Positions 10,974 through 21,700 are shown, counted from the first letter of the stretch. The stretch: 64,000 bases of DNA from Gnetum montanum (GCA_015680685.1 MNCI01016273.1:875951-939950); one strand, 5' to 3'. Numbers and translations: made by a program. The notes: generated by a model not told the origin, from the sequence alone.

Positions 10974-12015
10974 TGATGAGACGCGACATGCACTGTGCCA
11001 CGATATCGCATCCCATGCGATATCGCGTGCGCGATATCGCGGTCCGCCGCCATCTCTATAAATAAGAGGTGACACTCCCTTCATTTCCCAATCCTGGCTA
11101 GAAGTAGCGAAGCTCTGGCAGTTTGAACACTCCAGAGATAGAATTTTTCCCGTGTACCCGCAGTAGAAGTCCTAGAGTGAACGGCTCTTTATTCGAGTAA
11201 CTTGTAACCTGAACCCAAGTTGTGTATGGCAATAAAGATGAACTTGATTGGATAAACCTTGCAGTACATGGTTTTATTTATCATTGTTTATTTACTGCTT
11301 TCCTAGTGCGCATAAGTACGACTTGATTACGAGCATCTACGGATGTGTACGACTAATCAAGGAATCGGCTGCTTGTCGCAATGCGTGAGTACGACTTAAC
11401 TATGAGCATTGGATTGCTTAGTAACCCAGTAGCGTATTCCAGGATCTACACTTGGTAATCCCAGTGGTAGTCCAATGTGTACGGCTAGTTGAGGAATCGG
11501 CTGTTCATCACTAGGCTAGAACGTGTGATAAGTATGACTTAGTTACGAGTACCCACGAGTGTGTACGGCTAGCTAAGGAATCGGCTACTTATCACACTTA
11601 GGCTAAATAGGTGCCTCAGTATGACCACTTCGAGCACTTGCGTTATGTGTGGTGATCCCAGTAACGATTAGCGTTTGGTAAACCACAGTTGCATAGTTCA
11701 GGGTGTGTCCGATAAGTGGGAACGGATGCTAACGCTAGTTAAGTTAGACTTAGGACATTAGTTAGAATTAGCTTAGTTTCTCAACCCTTCTCTCATAACT
11801 TAGGCGATAAACTTGAAAAATACCAAAAAATCACATACCTCAGACTTGCTTAACCATACACCATGACACATACAAGCAAGCCTAGGAAGACAATGAATGA
11901 TTAACCCCAAGTGTTTCTTATGGCGTTAAGGCATTTAGTCTGCGGAGTTCGACTGGATCGCGCGTGCACGCTCGTATTCGTATGGTTGAGTGTAGGGTTA
12001 CCTTGCCACTCATCA
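10974..12015 (+). repeat. 3' LTR of the Athila-like element (1042 bp)
   Basis: It starts TGATGAG after the purine run and ends CTCATCA before CCCGG, so the ends form a 7-bp inverted repeat. The TATA box is at 11057-11064 and the GATATC palindrome at 11017-11040. From about 11300 to 11640 there are three imperfect copies of a unit holding AAGTACGACTT...ACGAG and GTGTACG...GAATCGGCT (copies near 11314, 11387 and 11530). Confidence 0.92.
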
Positions 12016-12020
12016 CCCGG
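12016..12020. repeat. Right target-site duplication CCCGG
   Basis: Exact match to 2452-2456. It marks the end of the Athila-like insertion into the E1 spacer. Confidence 0.93.
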
Positions 12021-12100
12021 TATGGCCTTAAAATGCCATGTGGCTCGGTATGGCCTTAAACTACCATGGCTTTAAACTACCATGACTACTATAACATCTC
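12018..12100 (+). repeat. Minisatellite remnant around TATGGCCTTAAACTACCA
   Basis: Three to four copies of GGTATGGCCTTAAA-A/C-TRCCATG. It is the same family as the repeats after the integrases of E1, E2 and E4. Here it lies just upstream of RT, a place also occupied in E4 (47860-47960). Confidence 0.6.
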
Positions 12101-12169
12101 TAAATTTTTGTCAGTGCATAGTTCACTTGTATTTAGTAACTCCTTCGCCAAGAGGTTGTCTCTTACTCT

Positions 12170-12191
12170 GCTCCCATTTTAAATTGGTAGG
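12170..12191 (+). promoter_or_regulatory. Putative 3' splice site before E1 RT
   Basis: A pyrimidine-rich stretch ends in TTGGTAG|GAGCAAG, with AG at 12189-12190. E4 has CTACAG|GATCAAAG at the homologous place (47618) and the sequence similarity between the two elements starts right there. Ogre-type Tat elements are known to splice out an intron between protease and RT. Confidence 0.5.
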
Positions 12192-13224
12192 AGCAAGCAC
12201 ATGGCCAACAAGAATATCCTCTCAACATTGTCTCTCAATGGACCATACGGGGAGGTAGAAAGAGTAATCAACCCAGAATCCTTAGATTTAAGTCCGTCCA
12301 CCTATACTGATTTAATAGCCTCTACTCAAGAAACGACAGATTGGCCTTAAAATGTGACTAAAACTCTAGATCTAGAAGTTGATAATATCACTGAAGATCC
12401 TCTAGTTGAAATCCCCATTACGACGATCAATGGCGAAACCAGAACATTGAAATGAAGTGCCTTGCTAGACTTGCAACTCATAGATGACATCACTCAGGTG
12501 TTAAAAGAAAACATAAAAATGTTCGCATGGTCATATATTGACATGCCAGGACTAGACCCCCGGATCATCCAACATAACATCATTCATGATGAAAAAATCA
12601 AACCAATAAAGCAAAAAGCAAGAAAGTTCAGACCCAATGTTGCATTGGCCATTCGTATTGAAATCACAAAACTCTACCAAGTTGGCTTCATCTGGGTTGT
12701 TGATTATTTTGATTGGGTATCAAAAATTGTTGTAGTCCCCAGGAAGAATGGTAATATACGCATATGCATTAACTTCTGTGACCTTAACACAACCACTATA
12801 AAGGATGACTTTCCATTACCTAGCATTGATCAACTTATTGACACAACTATTGGGCATGCACTGTTGTCCTTTATGGATGGATTTTTAGGATACAACCAAA
12901 TAAGAATCAATCCAGAACATCAACTTAGAAAAACTTTCATGACATCTTGGGGTACATTCTATTATACTATGATGCCCTTTGGTCTTAAAAATGCAAGAGC
13001 TACATATCAATGAGCAATGACATACATATTCAATGATTACATGCTCAATTTGCTCAATGATTATGTTGACGATATTGTAGTCAAATCTAAAACAACTGAA
13101 CAACATGCAAATGATCTAGACTTAGTGCTTAAACATTATCTCAAATATGACCTTGGACTCAATCTGAAGAAATGCTTTTTTGGTGTCAAAACAGGCAAAA
13201 TGCTTGGTTTCCTGGTCTCAAAAA
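12191..13224 (+). pseudogene. Reverse transcriptase of E1
   Basis: One frame from 12191 carries the pre-RT region (TLDLEVDNITEDPLVEIPIT), then DMPGLDPRIIQH, LYQVGFIW, VVVPRKNGNIRICINF, KDDFPLPSID, LLSFMDGFLGYNQIRI, MMPFGLKNARATYQ and the catalytic DYVDDIVVKS. Stops include those near 12348, 12454 and 13014. At about 13222 roughly 20-30 bases are missing compared with E2, shifting the frame just before DKVKAI. The conserved YVDD box is intact. The pattern is typical of the Tat lineage. Confidence 0.88.
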
Positions 13225-13865
13225 GCTCGATAAGGTTAAGGCAATTACTAATATGCAGCCATCAAAAAGCCTTACCGAGTTACGTGGTCTTTAGGGTAGA
13301 TTGCAATTCATTAAATGCTTTATTGAAAATGTGACAGATAAGCTGAAACGTATGCAACAATGATTATGAAAAAATGTGCATCTCCAATGGACCCAACAAT
13401 GTCAAGAAGCATTTGAAAACATAAAACAAGAGCTAACCCAACTGCCAATTGTCTATTCCCTGCAAAGCGATAAACCCTTCTACATCTACCTTGCAACTTC
13501 TGATTCTTCTATTGCATCAATGCTTTGTCAAAAATGTGAATATGGAGTCGAGATCCCCGTATATTACCTAAGCCATGCATTAATCACCTATGAACAATGA
13601 TACAATGACGTAGAAAAATCATGCCTCGCCCTCGTCTTCTCCTTGAAGAAATGGTAGCATTATTTCTTCCGTAATCAGGTTTACATCATTTGCAAGGATA
13701 ATGTACTCCATGCCATCAATAAGAATATTTACAAGTTGAATAGGATAGCTAGGTGGAAAGCGATAATCATAGAATTTGACTTACACTACGTTGCTCAATC
13801 TTCCACAAAAGGTCAAGTAATAGTCACACAATCAGCTGTCTCACCAACACACGATTAAGCAACAA
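13225..13865 (+). pseudogene. First RNase H of E1 (Ty3/Gypsy type)
   Basis: After the frameshift the frame reads KAITNMQPSKSLTELRGL, LQWTQQCQEAFENIKQEL, FYIYLATSDSSIASMLCQK, VYYLSHALITYE and, after a stop at 13601, CLALVFSLKKW. This is the connection and ordinary RNase H of Ty3/Gypsy. In this lineage it is often degenerate; the usual TDAS aspartate region reads LATSDSS. Several stops are present. Confidence 0.8.
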
Positions 13866-14445
13866 TAAACCCCAAATTCCCCGATGAGAATGTTAGTAGT
13901 ATCAACACCGTACCTAACAACTATGAGGCAATCCTATATTTTGATGGAGCTTCAACCTCCCAAGGAGGAAGTGCTACGGTCATCTTAACATACCCCTCTG
14001 GAGAAATCCAACCCTTTGCCTACTGATTAACTTTTCCTTGCATCAATAATATGGAAGAATACGAAGGTCTTCTTCGAGGTATCCAAGCAGCATTAACTTT
14101 AGGAATCTTACATCTTGTAGTTCGAGGCGATTCACAATTAGTTATTAAGTAAGTCATTGAGGTTTACACATGCAAAGCTCTCCACTTGCAATCATATTAT
14201 GATTTGACCAAACATTTGATGAGGAAACTAGTAGAAGTGAATATACAACATGTTCCTAGAAGCGAAAACACAATGGCCGATGCACTTACTACACTAGCCT
14301 TAAACATGATACCCGAAATGTTCCATGCATTATCTAGCTCTATAACAAGTTGTGTTGAACCTATAATTAACAAACATGATGAAATGCCTATAGCATCCAT
14401 TAGTACAACACACACAATAGAATGGTACGATGACATAAAAGTGTA
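13866..14445 (+). pseudogene. Second, archaeal-type RNase H of E1
   Basis: This extra domain marks the Tat lineage. Catalytic residues can be placed: D in AILYFDGASTSQGG, E in NNMEEYEGLLRG, D in VVRGDSQLVI and D in NTMADALTTLA. All four are retained here, unlike E2 and E4, where the third is N. Stops lie at about 14024 and 14150. The domain sits between RNase H and integrase in the same frame as both. Confidence 0.87.
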
Positions 14446-15661
14446 ACTTCTAAGAGGCGAACCTCCACAACACTTGACAAATGCTCAAAAGGACACCATG
14501 CGAAAACGTTCTCGGCAATATGCATTAATAGGAGACACATTGTGTTGTGAATCTTACAAAGGCATTCTATTGATGTGCATTAGTGGTGTCGATGGTCAAA
14601 CAATCGTAGAAAAAGTCCACGAGGGACTTTGTGGAGGTCACATTGCACCCAAAGCAATGGTGACGAAGAATAAGCGTTTAGGCTACTATTGGCCACACAT
14701 GGAGTATGATTGCATCTCCAAGGTCAAAACATGTGACATCTGCTAAAAGCATGGTAATTTGATACACATGCCACCTAACGAATTGCATACAACACAAATC
14801 ACATGGTCATTCTAAAAATGGGGATTAGACTTAATTAAATCGATAAGACCATCATCCTCTGCGGGACACATATTTAATATCACCATAATTGAATATTTCA
14901 CAAAATGGGTAGAAGCTATTCCCCTTAGGAAGACCACTTCAAAACACATTTGCACTTTCATAATAGAAAATATCATGACCTGTTTTGGTATTCCAATGAC
15001 CATAGTTATTGACAATGGACCACAGTTTAGTAGTGTAGACACTAAAAGCTTCTGTGAAAGTCTGGGCATTAAACATGCATTTTCGTCACCTTAATACCCA
15101 CAGAGCAATGGTTAACCAGAGGCTACAAAAAAAACTGTCATCATGGTACTCAAAAGGATGTTGAATCAGAGCAAGAAACGATGGCATGAAAAATTATTCT
15201 ACGCATTGTGGACTTACAGAACGACACATTGAACATCCACAGGTAAAACTCCATATAGTCTTGTGCATGGATTTGAAGCTATTTTACCTTTAGAATTGTA
15301 GGTTCACTCATTGCAGATAGCTCTCTCTAGCCTCTTCGATGAAAGTCAAAGCAATGAATTGCACATTGCTGACCTCGATTCGGTAGAGGAGGAACGCGTG
15401 CGAACACTTGATCAAATCGAATGGTACCAGAAACAACAGCGGAAATGACACAAACATGATCTGTACAAGCACCCGATCAAAGAAGGAGACTTAGTCCTTA
15501 AATCCATACATGAACACTCAGAAAAATTCTCAGCCAACTGGGAAGGGCCTTACTTAGTCACCAAGGTGTACAATAATGGAGCATTCAAACTTGCTGATAT
15601 GAATGGGAATGAGTTCGCTAATCCTACAAATCACTTGTACCTGAAACAGTACTATGTCTAA
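14446..15661 (+). pseudogene. Integrase of E1
   Basis: The zinc-binding part VHEGLCGGH ... KVKTCDIC is complete. The core has WGLDLIKS (D), IVIDNGPQFSS (D) and PQSNG-stop-PEATKK (E), then KTPYSLVHGFEAILPLEL. The C-terminal end reads EGDLVLKSIHEHSEKFSANWEGPYLVTKV and ends NHLYLKQYYV-stop at 15659-15661. It has about seven nonsense codons and no further frameshift that I can see. E2 and E4 end with nearly the same C-terminus (NHSYLKPYY). Confidence 0.88.
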
Positions 15662-15680
15662 TAAACTTGAGGTACATCAC

Positions 15681-15890
15681 AGTCCTAGCATCATGACTTA
15701 AAACTGATACCATAGAGCAGTCCTGGCATCATGACTTAAAACTAATACCATAGAGTAGTCCTGGTATCATGACTTAAAACTGATACCATAGAGCAATCTT
15801 GACATCATGACTTAAAACTAATACCACAGAGTAGTCCTAGCATCATGACTTAAAACTAATACCATAGATTGTTCTGGAGTCATGACGATA
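15681..15890 (+). repeat. 38-bp tandem repeat, about 5.5 copies
   Basis: A unit containing CATCATGACTTAAAACTGAT and ending ACCATAGAGC repeats every 38 bases. Looser copies with GACTATAAACTAGCAA continue to about 16130. It lies directly after the integrase stop, as in E2 and E4. Confidence 0.9.
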
Positions 15891-17189
15891 AAATGAAACC
15901 ACAAAGCTCCATTTGGTATGAAACTAAACTACAACATCTGTCCGCCATGACATAAAATTAGCACCCAGAGTCTATTAAGATGATAAACTGGTTTGTCTTT
16001 TTACAGTGTGCTACGACTATAAACTAGCAATGCACCATTTGCTATGATGTTAAAATGGCACCGTCCAAGGGGTTACGACGTGAAACTAACCCACAATAGT
16101 CCGCTAAGACTATAAACTGGCAACATCATCGACAACTAGGAAAAAACCTAAAAAGATGTGTTGCTATAATTGGATGTACATGTTCCACAAAGACTTGTTG
16201 CATGATTTGTCTCATAGATACTAATGAAGCTGATGTTTTTCATAATTCTATTTGCATTGAAAATTGCACATGGTGACTCCATATCCTTGTTTAAAGTGCT
16301 TAGCTAACCGTTTAATTTGTGGTTTTCTTATCTTCTTAAAGTTTTGTTTGCAGGATGACACTCTTGAGGCGTTCATGCATAGATGCACTTCATCATGATA
16401 ACAAGGTATCACATTCTTTCTAACGCATGTAACTGGGTTAATCAATTTGTTCATAAGTACATCCCCGACTCTTGATACATTTCCCATTTCCCCATCATGT
16501 CCTAATTATCCTATTCAATTACACCCCTGGATACATTCCACTCAGCTAAGAACTCTTGATACACTGTTGCATACTGTGACTCTCCAAGAAGTTGCGATGC
16601 AAAACACATAACATAGTACATGATGCAAAAATGCAAACGCTCAAACACGAGCATGGCATAAAAGGAAAGCTCTTTCAAAAAGCCTAGAAAAAAATGAACA
16701 AAAAGGTCAAAGAGCAAAATGTACCGAAAAATTATTCATGACTCTGTTAACATCATAAATAAAAAACTTTTGGCTATTCTCATACAAGCCCCAGGTGAGA
16801 AAGCAATTGTCTTAGAAAACAGTTACACTTGTGTCTCAAAGACACCATGTTGCAGACCATCATGTGGCTTTGGCTGTTTACAATGGGCCCTGTAAATACT
16901 CTATAAGAGTCATGTTTCTCCAAAGAACGCACCTCCTATGTCTTGGTTCCGAGTCTACTGAACATTGGCTATTGACAAGGACCAAAGATATGGCTCATTC
17001 ACATGAGAGTAGTTCCTCTTCCACAATCCTAGCAGAAATCATAACCCTTAACCTCCCAACTTTCCCAGTTACAACCAATCCCTTGCATCTTCAACCACAT
17101 TCCCTCGATCCCATGTACTTTCGAAAATGAAGCGATGACATCTAGCCAAGGGCCGATGGATAAGGCTTGGTACTTGGTTGTTCATGGTG
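15891..17189 (+). other. E1 3' untranslated region
   Basis: Degenerate minisatellite to about 16130, then no coding signal. A stretch near 16350-16420 (GTTTGCAGGATGACACTC...) matches one near 24570-24640 in E2's 3' region. This shows that E1 and E2 share this UTR and that E3 interrupts it in E2. Confidence 0.65.
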
Positions 17190-17253
17190 TTTTGCACTTG
17201 TTTGTCAACGCCTCTTGGGTAGATTCCTCCGAACTTCAACAAAGAGGGGCTAA
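17190..17253 (+). promoter_or_regulatory. Polypurine tract and conserved upstream block of E1
   Basis: AACAAAGAGGGGCTAA (17238-17253) ends at the LTR start. The preceding roughly 45 bases (GTCAACGCCTCTTGGG...) are conserved in E2 (25430-25480) and, on the minus strand, in E3 (23391-23450) and E4 (44041-44100). It primes plus-strand synthesis. Confidence 0.85.
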
Positions 17254-18545
17254 TGAAACACAACTAATTTAGGCTTAACACTTTGAAACAAGAATTACTC
17301 AAGGCCTTTTGAGCTTTCAGGAGGCAAAATTTGGCTAAGGCATGGAAGCCACAACCAACTAAATCAAGCCAGCTTGCTCATCCCATCAAGTTGAAAGCTT
17401 TCCCACAGCATGACCAACTCTCAGAGTCCCAAAACTAAGCTAAAACAATGTGATCTACAGTTTGCAGGTTATCCTCAGAGCACATCCTTCAGTCCCAACT
17501 TCCAGAATGCCATATTCCAACTCAAAATTGCAAGTTTTTTTTACAAGATTTCATATGTCACGTTGCAACGTGACATAAAACGTGACCTACTCAAAGTGAT
17601 CCAAGACATGTCATGCTGCATGTCATGCTACATCATGACATACAGTGTGACCTACTCAAAATGGGTCAAAACAAGCCACTTTCGACTCAATCTAGCAATC
17701 AGTTAGGCATCCTGTAGTGGTCAAAGCGGTGAAACCCAAGATCCAGAAGTTTCAAGCGAGCCAGAGTCAATTTTTCTTGATTCCATTGTAAATTTTCACT
17801 TGTGGGGGTTTCTAGGCCATCATGATGTAAGTTGTATGTATTTCCATGTGCTTGAGTGACCCACACATTATAAGATACGATGCACTTGGTCCATAATGTA
17901 GCCTGTCAACACATATCCAACTCATGCATAGTTGTCCATTGGACACGTGTCACTTGATCTACTTTCCTCTCATCTCCCAGCCATTGATTCCATTCTTGAA
18001 TTCCGCACCCAAGCTCGGCTACCCTATCAATTCACATAAATGGGGTTGGCAATTTTTGAGTTAAACAACTTGAAAAACTCAGACCAGTGATCCTTGGGCA
18101 CTCAGCAAACTCTGACTCCTAGCATCCAAGAACATCACATCACATCACATCACATCGCCCTGGGGCTTGACGCTTGACTTGCCAGCTACACGTGCAGCTA
18201 CGCTTTGACCGATGCACATCTTTTCTATGCAATACAATATAGCTCATTTTTTCAGCCATTATTCTATTTACTGTGTTTTGCATTCAGTTTACATTTTGAT
18301 TACGACACCAATTTCTATTTACATTTCATGCGTTTAAAGCTTCAGTTACGATAACCCTAGTGGAAGCCATAGTTTACGCTCAGGGAAGTCCTCGGTTGAT
18401 TTGTGTGTAGACCATCTAAGGCACTCTACTTTCATTTACTTTTCCAGCTTGCCCTTGGGTGAAGGCAGGGTTAGTTGTGTCTGCCCAATGATCTTTCAGT
18501 GTTTGTTTTCCTTCCAGCCTTACACCGATGATTTAGGTCAGTACA
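17254..18545 (+). repeat. 3' LTR of E1 (1292 bp)
   Basis: It starts TGAAACACAACTAATTTAGG after the polypurine tract and ends CAGTACA at 18545. The end was placed by similarity to the E2 and E3 LTR ends (TTCCAACCACTGAGATTTT-like, ending TACA). It includes TCACGTTG-type repeats (17560-17650) and a short (ACATC)n run near 18133-18157. Short open frames inside it are not genes. Confidence 0.8.
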
Positions 18546-19484
18546 ATCAGGTCTCAAACATTGTAGTTGTTCCCAAGAAAAATGGAAGTATACACATTTT
18601 CATAGACTTCTTAGGGTACAACCAAATTCAAATCAACCTAGAGCACCAACTTAGCACTACATTCATGACCCCCTAGGGTATATTTTGTTATACAATGATG
18701 TCCTTTGGACTAAATAATGTAGGAGCAACATATCAACACGCAATGACATACATCTTTAGTAATTATCTATTAGACTTGCTCAATAACTATGTTGATGACA
18801 TAGCAATTATGTCCAAAGTAGCTCATGACCACATAGATGACTTGGACTATGTTCTCAAACATTGCCTTAGACATGACCTTAGGATTAATCCAAAAAAGTG
18901 TGTCTTTGGCATCAAAAATGATTGCATGTTAGGCTTTGTGGTGTTAGAAGTAGGCATACACGTAGACCCTAACAAGGTTAAGGCAATCACCAACTTAGTG
19001 CCACTAGCAAACCTTAAGGAGTTACGTGAGTTACAAGGCAGATTACAATTCATACGTAGGTTGATTGAAAAAGTGCAGCCAATGCAACATTTACTTAAAA
19101 ACGGGATCCACTTTGAGTGGAAAACTCAATGCCAAGAGGCATTTGATAACCTAAAAAAGAAGCTAGCTCAACTTCCAATAGTCTACACTCCACAAGAAGA
19201 TAAACTATTCTATATTTTCCTTAGAACCTTGGACATGTCCATTGCTTCTCTACTTTGCCAAAAGCGAGAAGATGCCTCAAAGGTCCCTATTTACTACTTA
19301 AGCCATGTGCTAGTAGCTCATGAGGGAAAATATAACAACATGGAGAAGAACTGTCTTGCCTTGGTGTTTGCACTCAAAAAGTGGAGACACTACCTTTTCC
19401 ATAGTCAAGATAATGTCATATGTAAAAGTAACGTACTTAGGGAAATTACAATGAATATATATGAAAGTAGTAGAATAGCATGAT
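18546..19484 (+). pseudogene. RT (truncated) and first RNase H of E2
   Basis: Only the later half of RT remains: VSNIVVVPKKNGSIHIFIDF is joined directly to LGYNQIQINLEHQLS, lacking 36 residues compared with E1. The 108-base gap is in frame. RT then continues MMSFGLNNVGATYQ, NYVDDIAIMS, NPKKCVFGIKNDCMLGF, LKELRELQGRLQFIRR. RNase H follows (EAFDNLKKKLAQLPIVYTP, IYYLSHVLVAHEGKY, CLALVFALKKWRHYLF). A stop lies near 18674 and a double stop at 19481-19486. The whole remnant is in one frame. The catalytic aspartates of YVDD remain. Confidence 0.87.
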
Positions 19485-20175
19485 GAAAGGAAATAACTAC
19501 AAAGTTTGACCTTCACTATATAGTGTAGGCATTTACAAAAGGTCAAGTGATATCTGCACAAGTCATGGATTCACCTGTAGACGATTAAGCAACAATAGAT
19601 CTAGAATTCCAAAATGAGCATGTTAATAGTATAAGTCAAGTACCTACAAACTTTAAGGTTGTTTTACACTTTGACAATGCTTCAACCACACAAGGTGGTA
19701 GTGTCGTTGCCATTATCATGTACCCCTCTAGGGAGATCCAACCCATTGCATATCACTTCACATTTCCTTGTACAAACAATGTGGTGGAGTACAAAGGTCT
19801 TCTTAGAGGTGTCTTAGCAGCCCAAGAGTTAGGAATTCAAAACATAGTAGTTCAAGGCAATTCACAACTAGTCATTAACCAAGTCATAGAGGTTTACGCT
19901 TGCAAGGAAAAACATTTACAACCTTACTATGATTTGGTGAAACAGTTGCTCAAGAAATTTGTAAACATAGATGTCCAACATATCCTCAAAAATGAAAATG
20001 CTATAGCTGATGCATTAGCTATTTTAGCCTTAAGCATAGTGCCAAAAATGTTTTTGACTTTGCCTGCTTTAATAGTAGATTGCACTGAACCTATAACTTA
20101 CATAATAAGCATTGCATCCATAAGCATAGCTCACACTCAAGAGTGGTATGACAATATTAATGCATATCTCTAATA
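19485..20175 (+). pseudogene. Second, archaeal-type RNase H of E2
   Basis: The frame continues without shift. VVLHFDNASTTQGGSVVAII gives the first catalytic D, VVEYKGLLRGVLAAQELGI the E, VVQGNSQLVINQVIEVYACK has N where the third D is expected, and NAIADALAILALS gives the last D. The run from 19718 to 20173 is open, the longest intact stretch of this domain in the window. The D-to-N change is shared with E4. Confidence 0.87.
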
Positions 20176-21328
20176 GGGAGAGCCCCTAAAAAATCTAACA
20201 TCTACCTAAAAAGATGTGGTAAAAAAGTGGTCATGGTAGTACGTCCTTGTAGGTGATAGCACCTTATGTTGCAGATCCTACGATGGAATAATATTAACTA
20301 GCATTAGCAACAGTGAAGTGCAAATGGTGGAAAAAAGTAGACTTCTAGGCTAATATTGGCCTTACATGGAACATGATTGAGTCTCCAAGGTTAGGACATG
20401 TGATGTATGTTAGTGGCATGAAAACCTAATGCACGTGCCACCAATTGAACTACATAGTACGTAGATCATGTGTCTGTTCCAATGTTGGGGATCAGATATC
20501 ATCAGGCCTATAATGCCTAAGTCTTCCATAGGACATAGTTTCATCATTACTACAACTGAGTATTTTACAAAGTGAATTAAAGCCATTCCCCTTAGGATGA
20601 CAACATCATAGCAGGTTTGAAAATTCATCCTAGATAATGTAGTGACCCGATTTGGTCTTCCCATGGCTATAGTCATGGACAATAGACCGTAATTTAGCAG
20701 TGCAGAAACAAAATCCTTCTTCGAAAGAATTGGCAGTAAAAATTCCTTCTCATCACCATACTACCCATAGGTGAATGATCAAGCAAAGGCTACAAACAAA
20801 GTCATCATCAACCTTTTGAAGAGGATGCTTAATAATAGCAAGTGACGATGGCATTAGCAACTAGTTTATGCACTATGGGCCTATCGAATGACATGCAGAA
20901 CTATGATAGGTAAGACACCATATAGCCTTGTGTATGGATCTGAAGTAATGTTTCCTCTTGAATTATAGGTTCCATCACTCTACATGATCCTCTCGAGCTT
21001 AATTGATGAGGCTTAAAACAATGAGTTGAGAACTATCAACCTCAACTCTATAGAGGAGAAGCACATGCAAATGCTTGATTGCATCAAGTGGTATGAAGAA
21101 AATCAATGGCAAAAGAATCATTGCAATCAACATCAATGCCCAATCAAGAAGGGGTACCTGGTCCTCAAGGTCATTCACAAACCCACAGACAAGTTCTCAG
21201 CCAATTGGGATGAGCCTTTCTTGGTCATAAAGGTGTACATCAATGGAGCCTTCAAGCTCGCTGATCTAAATGTCAACGAGTTTGCCAATCCTATTAACCA
21301 CTCATACTTGAAGCCATACTACACCTAG
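20176..21328 (+). pseudogene. Integrase of E2, zinc-binding histidines deleted
   Basis: Same frame as upstream. About 18 codons that hold the HEG-CGGH part in E1 are missing in frame between MVEK and SRLLG (about 20330). The cysteine pair survives as RTCDVC. Core signatures: WGSDII (D), IVMDNRP (D), VNDQAKATNK, in which the glutamate reads K. Then LVYALWAYRMT, KTPYSLVYGSEV and the C-terminus KPTDKFSANWDEPFLVIKV ... NHSYLKPYYT-stop at 21328. More than ten stops are present. It is not functional. Confidence 0.86.
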
Positions 21329-21359
21329 TATGTAGTATCGTGCCAACAACAAAAGCAAG

Positions 21360-21700
21360 GTAAGAAAACATTTGCTACGACATTAAATTAGCAAAGAATG
21401 TTCGCTACGATGTTAAACTAGCATAGAATGTCTGCTACGATGTTAAACTAGCATAGAAATTTACTATGAATTTAAACTAGCATAGATGTTTGCTATGACA
21501 TTAAACTAGCATAGCATGCCCTTTGGCTATGACACTATGAACTTAAACTAGCCATCCACTACCTACTACAACATTAAACTAACATAGTGGTCTGCTAGGA
21601 CATTAAACTAGCACATAATGCTTTGCCCAAACCTTAAATTGGGATCATGGTCTGCTAGGACCTTAAACTACCACAACATGTGATCTACCAAGATCTAAAA
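21360..21700 (+). repeat. About 30-bp minisatellite, core GATGTTAAACTAGCATAG
   Basis: Units near 21365-21520 repeat every 29-30 bases, followed by looser copies with GACNTTAAACTANCA to 21700. It is the same family and position as the E1 repeat at 15681 and the E4 repeat at 44160. Confidence 0.85.

Larger units (their letters stand above)
2457..12015 (+). mobile_element. Athila-like Ty3/Gypsy LTR retrotransposon
   Basis: This element has a 5' LTR (2457-2666, internally deleted), a tRNA-Asp primer site, one gag-pol reading frame (2812-9030), a roughly 1.9-kb 3' untranslated region and a 1042-bp 3' LTR, all flanked by CCCGG duplications. LTR ends are TGATGAG...CTCATCA. Domain order Gag-PR-RT-RH-INT is Ty3/Gypsy. 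The RT signatures (KDHFPLPF, FLDGYSGYNQ, EVFMDDF) and tRNA-Asp primer site point to the Athila/Tat branch. The RT lacks the insertion usually seen in canonical Athila between the VPK-GG motif and the R-C-I/D motif, so it may be a sister group. No env-like frame is seen. The copy is non-autonomous because of about 20 nonsense codons. Confidence 0.93.
12021..18545 (+). mobile_element. Tat-lineage Ty3/Gypsy element E1 (right part)
   Basis: A plus-strand element with RT, RNase H, a second archaeal-type RNase H, integrase, minisatellite, polypurine tract and 3' LTR. The dual RNase H is diagnostic for the Tat lineage. The 3' LTR ends ...CAGTACA at 18545 and immediately after it RT sequence of another Tat element (E2) begins in mid-domain. 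E1 is therefore probably inserted in E2, with ATCAG (18546-18550) as the expected duplication; the left copy would be off-window. Confidence 0.85.

Noticed and set aside
18130-18160. (ACATC)n run
   Set aside because: Short simple repeat inside an LTR; nothing further.
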